This document shows, piece after piece, positions 14,098 to 19,648 of a DNA stretch of 19,648 bases. The notes beneath the pieces were generated by a model. That model did no database searches. It worked only from the letters and a program-made list of their open reading frames with translations, and was not told where the DNA came from. The stretch is from assembly GCA_025925615.1 (NCBI GenBank), contig JAICLN010000023.1, forward strand, positions 1 to 19,648, read 5' to 3'. The stretch comes from Actinomycetospora sp. Its GTDB lineage: Bacteria; Actinomycetota; Actinomycetes; Mycobacteriales; Pseudonocardiaceae. Position numbers and translations under genes: made by a program. Position 1 is the first letter of the stretch. Every line of letters begins with the position of its first letter.

Positions 14098-15642
14098 CTA
14101 GTAGCGGCGCGGGGTGTAGACGGCCCCCGTCGTGGCCCACCGGGTCTGCGAGGACCCGACGATGAGCAGGGTGCGCATGTCGACCTCCGACGGCTCCAGG
14201 GCGCCGAGCTCGACGACGCGCACCGACTCCTCCGGCCCGTCGACGTCCCGCCCGACGATGACCGGGGTCGACGGTTCGCGATGCTTCAGCAGGATCCGCT
14301 GGGCCGCCTCGACCTGCCACGTCCGCGACCGGCTGGCCGGGTTGTAGAGCGCGACGACCATGTCCGCCTCTCCCACGGCGGTGAGGCGCCGCTCGACGAC
14401 GTCCCACGGCTTCAGCCGGTCCGAGAGGCTGATCGTCGCGAAGTCGTGGCCGAGGGGGGCGCCGATCCGGGCGGCGACGGCGTGGGCAGCGGTGACGCCG
14501 GGGACGACGCGGACCGGGACGTCGGGGTACTCCTCCGCCGCCACCTCGATCACCGCCGACGCCATCGCGAAGACGCCGGGGTCGCCCGAGGAGACGACCG
14601 CGACCCGCCGCCCGGAGCGGGCCAGGTCGAGGGCGAAGGCGGCGCGCTCGGACTCCACCTTGTTGTCCGAGCCATGCACGCGCTGGCGCGGGTTCGCGGG
14701 CACGCGGGCGACGTAGGTCGAGTAGCCGACGACGTCGTCGGCTTCCGCGAGGGCGGTGGCCGCCTCGGGGGTGAGTCGGTCGCGGGCTCCGGGTCCGAGG
14801 CCGACGACCGTGACCCCGGGTCCCGACGACGGGGCTTTCCTGCCACTGGATGCAAGCAACGCCGCTTCGCTTGCACTGCGGGTGGCGCGCTCCCCGGCCG
14901 CCCGCGCCGCCTCCGTCGTCGCCACGTGCACCCGCGAGGGCACGATCCCGACGGAGAAGTACGGCACCGACTCCGGGGCCACGTCCTCGAACCGGCCCCG
15001 GCGCTCATCCGCCGTGCTCGCCCGCTCGACGTACTGCGCCTCGTCCGCCCGGCCCGCCCGCCGCAGCGCCGTCCGGACCCCGGTGAAGGTCCGGCCGAGC
15101 TTCATGACCGCGGCGGCGTCGGTGTCGGCCAGCCGCCGGGCCAGCTCGTCCTCGCCCAACGTGCCCGGCAGCACCGTCAGGACCTCGTCGCGCTCCACCA
15201 GGGGCGTCCCGAGCGCCGCCGCCGCGGCCGCCACGCTCGTCACCCCGGGCACGACCTCGGCCGCGTACCGGTGCCCCAGCCGCTTGTGCAGGTGCATGTA
15301 GGAGCCGTAGAAGAACGGGTCGCCCTCGGCGAGCACGACGACGTCGCGCCCGGCGTCGAGGTGTGCGGCGAGCCGCGCGGCCGCCTCGGTGTAGAAGGCG
15401 TCGATGCGCCCCTGGTAGTCGTCGGTGGCCTCGGTGGTGACCGGGTAGGTGAGCGCCTCCTCGACCTGCGTGCCGAGGAACCCCGCCGCGATCGCCCGCG
15501 CGTTCGACCGGCCGTGCCGCGCGCAGTGGTACGCCACCACGTCCGCGCTCCGGATCAGCTCGACCGCGCGCAGGGTCATCAGGCCCGGGTCGCCGGGGCC
15601 GACCCCGACGCCGTAGAGCCGGCCCGGCGTCGGCTCGTTCAC
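14098..15642 (-). CDS. cobIJ: Fused precorrin-2 C20- / precorrin-3B C17-methyltransferase
   Basis: This 514-residue bifunctional enzyme is an in-frame fusion of CobI and CobJ, as is common in actinomycetes. The CobI half (1 to about 245) has LYGVGVGPGDPGLMTLRA (9-26), LAEGDPFFYGSYMHL (104-118) and VPGVTSVAAAA (131-141). The CobJ half (about 276-514) has VTVVGLGPGARDRLTPEA (277-294), VSSGDPGVFAMA (350-361), VVPGVTAAHAVAARIGAPLGHD (379-400) and ALYNPASRSR (431-440). CobI methylates C20 of precorrin-2; CobJ methylates C17 with ring contraction. The linker (about 250-275) contains ALLASSGRKAPSSG, encoded by the dispersed repeat at 14822-14875. The GTG start overlaps the cobH stop by 4 bp. Confidence 0.94.
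   Translation of the reverse strand: MNEPTPGRLYGVGVGPGDPGLMTLRAVELIRSADVVAYHCARHGRSNARAIAAGFLGTQVEEALTYPVTTEATDDYQGRIDAFYTEAAARLAAHLDAGRDVVVLAEGDPFFYGSYMHLHKRLGHRYAAEVVPGVTSVAAAAAALGTPLVERDEVLTVLPGTLGEDELARRLADTDAAAVMKLGRTFTGVRTALRRAGRADEAQYVERASTADERRGRFEDVAPESVPYFSVGIVPSRVHVATTEAARAAGERATRSASEAALLASSGRKAPSSGPGVTVVGLGPGARDRLTPEAATALAEADDVVGYSTYVARVPANPRQRVHGSDNKVESERAAFALDLARSGRRVAVVSSGDPGVFAMASAVIEVAAEEYPDVPVRVVPGVTAAHAVAARIGAPLGHDFATISLSDRLKPWDVVERRLTAVGEADMVVALYNPASRSRTWQVEAAQRILLKHREPSTPVIVGRDVDGPEESVRVVELGALEPSEVDMRTLLIVGSSQTRWATTGAVYTPRRY
14822..14875 (-). repeat. Dispersed repeat (3' half) in the CobI-CobJ linker
   Basis: The complement of 14822-14857 reads gcttgca then tccagtggcaggaaagcc and cccgtcgtcggg, and matches 5411-5448 except for a 2-base difference. 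The 5' half seen at 5371 is missing and is replaced by a stretch making the inverted repeat tgcaagc (14851-14857)/gcttgca (14869-14875). The product is a Ser/Ala-rich segment ending SSGRKAPSSG, exactly between the two enzyme halves. Confidence 0.72.
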
Positions 15643-16337
15643 GCTCCGGCCCCGAGCGCCAGCGCGTTCACGGCGCCCACGGTCATCGCCGAGCCGCCGC
15701 GGCGCCCGTGCACGACGACGTGCTCCAGCCCAGCCGGGTGCCCGACCAGCGCCGCCTTCGACTCCATCGCCCCGACGAAGCCGACAGGCAGGCCGAGCAC
15801 GACGGCGGGCCGGGGCGCGCCGGCCTCGATCAGCTCGAGCAGCCGGAAGAGGGCGGTCGGGGCATTGCCGATCGCGACGACGGCGCCCTCGAGCAGGGGG
15901 AGCCACAGATCGAGGGCGGCGGCGCTGCGGGTCGTGGCGAGCGCGGCGGCCTTCGCGGGCACGTCGGGGTCGTCGAGGGTGCAGACGACGTCGTTGCCGG
16001 CCGGCAGGAACCGCCTGGTGATCCCCGAGGCGACCATCATCGCGTCGCACAGCACCGGGGCGCCCGCGTGCAGCGCCGTGTGGGCGGCGGCGACGGCGCC
16101 GGGGGAGACGACGGTGTCGGCGGCCAGGTCGGTCATCCCGCAGGAGTGGATCATGCGGACGACGAGGTCGTGCGCGTCGTCGGGCAGATGGGTGAGGTCG
16201 GCCTCGCCGCGGATGATCGCGAAGGAGCGCCGGTAGATCTCGGCGCCGTCGGCGACGTAGGCCGGGATCGCCGCCGACGCCGGCTCGTGGATCGCGCCGA
16301 CCTGCTCGGCCACACTGCCGGCACTGCCCGAGGTCAT
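15639..16337 (-). CDS. cobH: Precorrin-8X methylmutase
   Basis: The 232-residue enzyme moves a methyl group from C11 to C12, converting precorrin-8X to hydrogenobyrinate. Family motifs are YRRSFAIIR (35-43), VVRMIHSCGMTD (59-70, His64 the probable catalytic base), VLCDAMMVASGI, AIGNAPTALFRLLELI and LPVGFVGAMESKAAL. Length is normal. ATG 16337 overlaps the cobG stop, and its own stop overlaps the cobIJ start, so the three genes are tightly coupled. No inserted repeat is visible. Confidence 0.95.
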   Translation of the reverse strand: MTSGSAGSVAEQVGAIHEPASAAIPAYVADGAEIYRRSFAIIRGEADLTHLPDDAHDLVVRMIHSCGMTDLAADTVVSPGAVAAAHTALHAGAPVLCDAMMVASGITRRFLPAGNDVVCTLDDPDVPAKAAALATTRSAAALDLWLPLLEGAVVAIGNAPTALFRLLELIEAGAPRPAVVLGLPVGFVGAMESKAALVGHPAGLEHVVVHGRRGGSAMTVGAVNALALGAGA

Positions 16338-17617
16338 CCGGTCACCCTCCCCGAGCGGACCACCGTGCGGTAGGGCCCTCGCTGCTGACGGTCTCCCGCT
16401 GCATGCTTGTCGTATCCGAGAGGCTGGTCGGGATCCAGAGCCTCGATCACCGCCACCCGTCCGCCCGGCGTCCCGCAGGCGCGCTCGCACCCCACCCAGT
16501 GCTGGCGGACCGTGCCCCCGGCGTGCCCCGAGTCGACGGCGGCGGCGAGATCGCCCCGGACGTCGGCGTGCGACTTCGCGCACCGCGGCGCACCGACGCA
16601 GGCCGACAGTCCGCGCCAGCGCGACGCCGGGTCGGTCTCGAGGAGGCCTTCGAGCGACGCCGCGGCCGCTCCGGGGTCGGCCAGTCCGCGCAGGACGAGG
16701 GTCCGCCAGGGCGTGGCGCGGAGGGTGGCGTCCGGCTCGCCGAGGATCTCGACGAGCGCGGTGACGGCGGCCAGGTCGAGCTCGCCGAGGCGGGGGAGGA
16801 CCTCGAGGGTGCCGTCGGCGCGTGGTCCGAGGGCGGTGGGGTCGGCGGGTCCCGGAGTGAGGGTCCCGACAGGGATCGAGGACAGCACACCGACAGGCGG
16901 TGTGGTGCGGTCGCGGAGGTCGGCGACGAGCGCGTCGCGGGCCGCCTCGTCGAGCTCGCGCACCCGCCAGGCGGAGCCGCGGCGGGCGGTGAAGGCGTCG
17001 ACGGCGGCGAGGGCGAGGGCCGCGGCGTCGGGGTGGCGCAGGCCGGTGTCGACGACGCCGCGGGGCCCGTCGAGGAGCAGTGCCGCGGTGTCCGGCGTGA
17101 GGACCACCGTGATGTCGGCGCCCTGGCCGCTCACGTCGCCCGTCGACGGTGTGGCTTTCCTGACTTCCAGTGTCTGCGATGCGACACCGCTGACATCTCC
17201 GTCGACCCGGTCCTCCAGGGCCACGAGCAGTCGGCCCGGGACGTCCTCCCGCCCCCGCAGCGCGCCCGCGACCTGCGCGGACACCTCGTCGAGCCGGGTC
17301 GAGCGGGGGGAGGCGAGCAGACCGCAGGGGACGTCGCGGCCGCGGGTGTCGAGGAGTGCGTCGGGCCGGTCGGCGCGCAGCGCGTCGGCGAGGTCGTCCG
17401 CGGTCCTTCCCGCGAGGCCGCGGACCTGCCAGGATCCCCGCGAGGTCAGTTCGAGGGGTGATCCGCCGATCGCGGCGGCGCCGGCCAGCAACCGCAGCTC
17501 GACCGCATCGATCGCTCCACCCACGGGGCGGAACCGCGCCAGTGCCCCGTCCGCCGCGTCGTGTCGCCGCCAGGCCCCGGGGCACGCGTCGGGCCGGGAG
17601 CGCCGGGAGCGGGCCAT
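16334..17617 (-). CDS. cobG: Precorrin-3B synthase
   Basis: This 427-residue monooxygenase makes precorrin-3B (C20 hydroxylation and gamma-lactone formation) in the oxygen-dependent pathway. It has the nitrite/sulfite-reductase-like fold: GALARFRPVGGAI and SRGSWQVRGL near the N-terminus. The Fe-S/sirohaem cysteines are CVGAPRC (340-346) and CERAC (377-381). An in-frame repeat encodes VSGVASQTLEVRKATPS (about 142-158) inside a loop that reads LEDR...GQGADITVVL, and residues about 241-252 (PPVGVLSSIPVG) resemble the other repeat's product. ATG 17617 is preferred; GTG 17626 in frame is an alternative. No ribosome site is seen, so a leaderless mRNA is possible. It diverges from cobN. Confidence 0.92.
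   Translation of the reverse strand: MARSRRSRPDACPGAWRRHDAADGALARFRPVGGAIDAVELRLLAGAAAIGGSPLELTSRGSWQVRGLAGRTADDLADALRADRPDALLDTRGRDVPCGLLASPRSTRLDEVSAQVAGALRGREDVPGRLLVALEDRVDGDVSGVASQTLEVRKATPSTGDVSGQGADITVVLTPDTAALLLDGPRGVVDTGLRHPDAAALALAAVDAFTARRGSAWRVRELDEAARDALVADLRDRTTPPVGVLSSIPVGTLTPGPADPTALGPRADGTLEVLPRLGELDLAAVTALVEILGEPDATLRATPWRTLVLRGLADPGAAAASLEGLLETDPASRWRGLSACVGAPRCAKSHADVRGDLAAAVDSGHAGGTVRQHWVGCERACGTPGGRVAVIEALDPDQPLGYDKHAAGDRQQRGPYRTVVRSGRVTG
17127..17206 (-). repeat. Dispersed repeat, variant B, inside cobG with flanking direct repeats
   Basis: The element proper is 17143-17195 on the minus strand, matching 6748-6800 at 48 of 53 positions. It is flanked and partly covered by imperfect direct repeats at 17127-17147 and 17187-17206 (in coding sense both read about gtcgacgg-gaYgtSagcgg), offset by 60 bp. 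In protein this shows as GDVSG repeated 20 residues apart, as if 20 codons had been inserted with duplication of the target. Confidence 0.7.
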
Positions 17618-17646
17618 GTGGCCCACAGTACGGGGCCATGGCCCAC
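17613..17646. promoter_or_regulatory. Compact divergent control region between cobG and cobN
   Basis: The cobG and cobN start codons are separated by only 48 bp. In that space, and just inside cobG, lie direct repeats gccatgtggcccac (17613-17626) and gccatggcccac (17635-17646), 22 bp apart or about two helical turns. A palindrome gggccatggccc (17633-17644) covers one of them. This is a plausible operator for a shared regulator; it is far too short to hold a cobalamin riboswitch for either gene. Confidence 0.4.
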
Positions 17647-17665
17647 CACCTAGTCAGATGGTGAG

Positions 17666-19648
<1,983 letters not shown>

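Noticed and set aside
16880..16897. A further copy of the dispersed core inside cobG (read as PPVGVLSS, complement matching cctatcggcgtgctgtcc at 16 of 18).
   Set aside because: CobG proteins often have a P-x-G-V-L-like stretch near this position, so the similarity could come from coding constraint. It is kept only as a possible degenerate copy.

Overview
The window is about 19.6 kb of very GC-rich DNA with frequent GTG starts, purine-rich Shine-Dalgarno sites and 4-bp GTGA/ATGA gene overlaps. This fits an actinomycete. The gene set (aerobic cobalamin pathway, two LLM flavin oxidoreductases, PaaX-type regulator) and the peptide-encoding repeats make me favour the Pseudonocardiaceae (Pseudonocardia or Actinomycetospora type). 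That placement is inference and was not checked by a search.

Layout. Positions 1-4083 hold mixed metabolic genes: the 3' end of metX, a convergent ArsR-type repressor, a lipase-like hydrolase, an SDR oxidoreductase, a double-hotdog thioesterase and a decayed PaaX-type regulator. A first LLM flavin oxidoreductase follows at 4170-5360. Then come cobL-cobM-cobK (5543-8387, + strand), a second LLM oxidoreductase (8425-9525), and a + strand operon of pxpB, pxpC, a free-standing biotin carrier protein and a biotin carboxylase (9623-13120). pxpA converges on this operon from the - strand (13906-13154). The rest is a second cobalamin block: cobG-cobH-cobIJ on the - strand (17617-14098) and, divergent from it, cobN on the + strand (17666, running off the window end).

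How the genes work together. CobI/CobJ, CobG, CobM, CobK, CobL, CobH and CobN catalyse most of the oxygen-dependent corrin-ring pathway from precorrin-2 to cobalt insertion. cobF and the a,c-diamide synthase are not seen here. No cobalamin riboswitch is visible: the cobG/cobN start codons are only 48 bp apart and the cobL leader is short. The central block combines a biotin carboxylase, a biotin carrier and a PxpB/PxpC pair. PxpB/PxpC are related to the carboxyltransferase domain of urea carboxylase, so the block looks like a split urea-carboxylase-type enzyme working with the PxpA lactamase.

Most notable is a family of short (about 50-80 bp) dispersed repeats, mostly in cobalamin genes. They are read through in frame in cobIJ, cobG and cobN, form the C-terminal tail of CobL, and leave a short core in CobK. 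One near-complete copy lies in the cobL leader. Two variants share both ends (gatgYcagcgg at one end, a caggaaagcc-like segment plus cgtcg at the other) but have different middles. A second group of intergenic palindromes overlaps or follows stop codons. A third 73-bp hairpin sits in frame in the PaaX remnant. No gene-free stretch exceeds 300 bp; the longest are 13907-14097 and 5361-5542.
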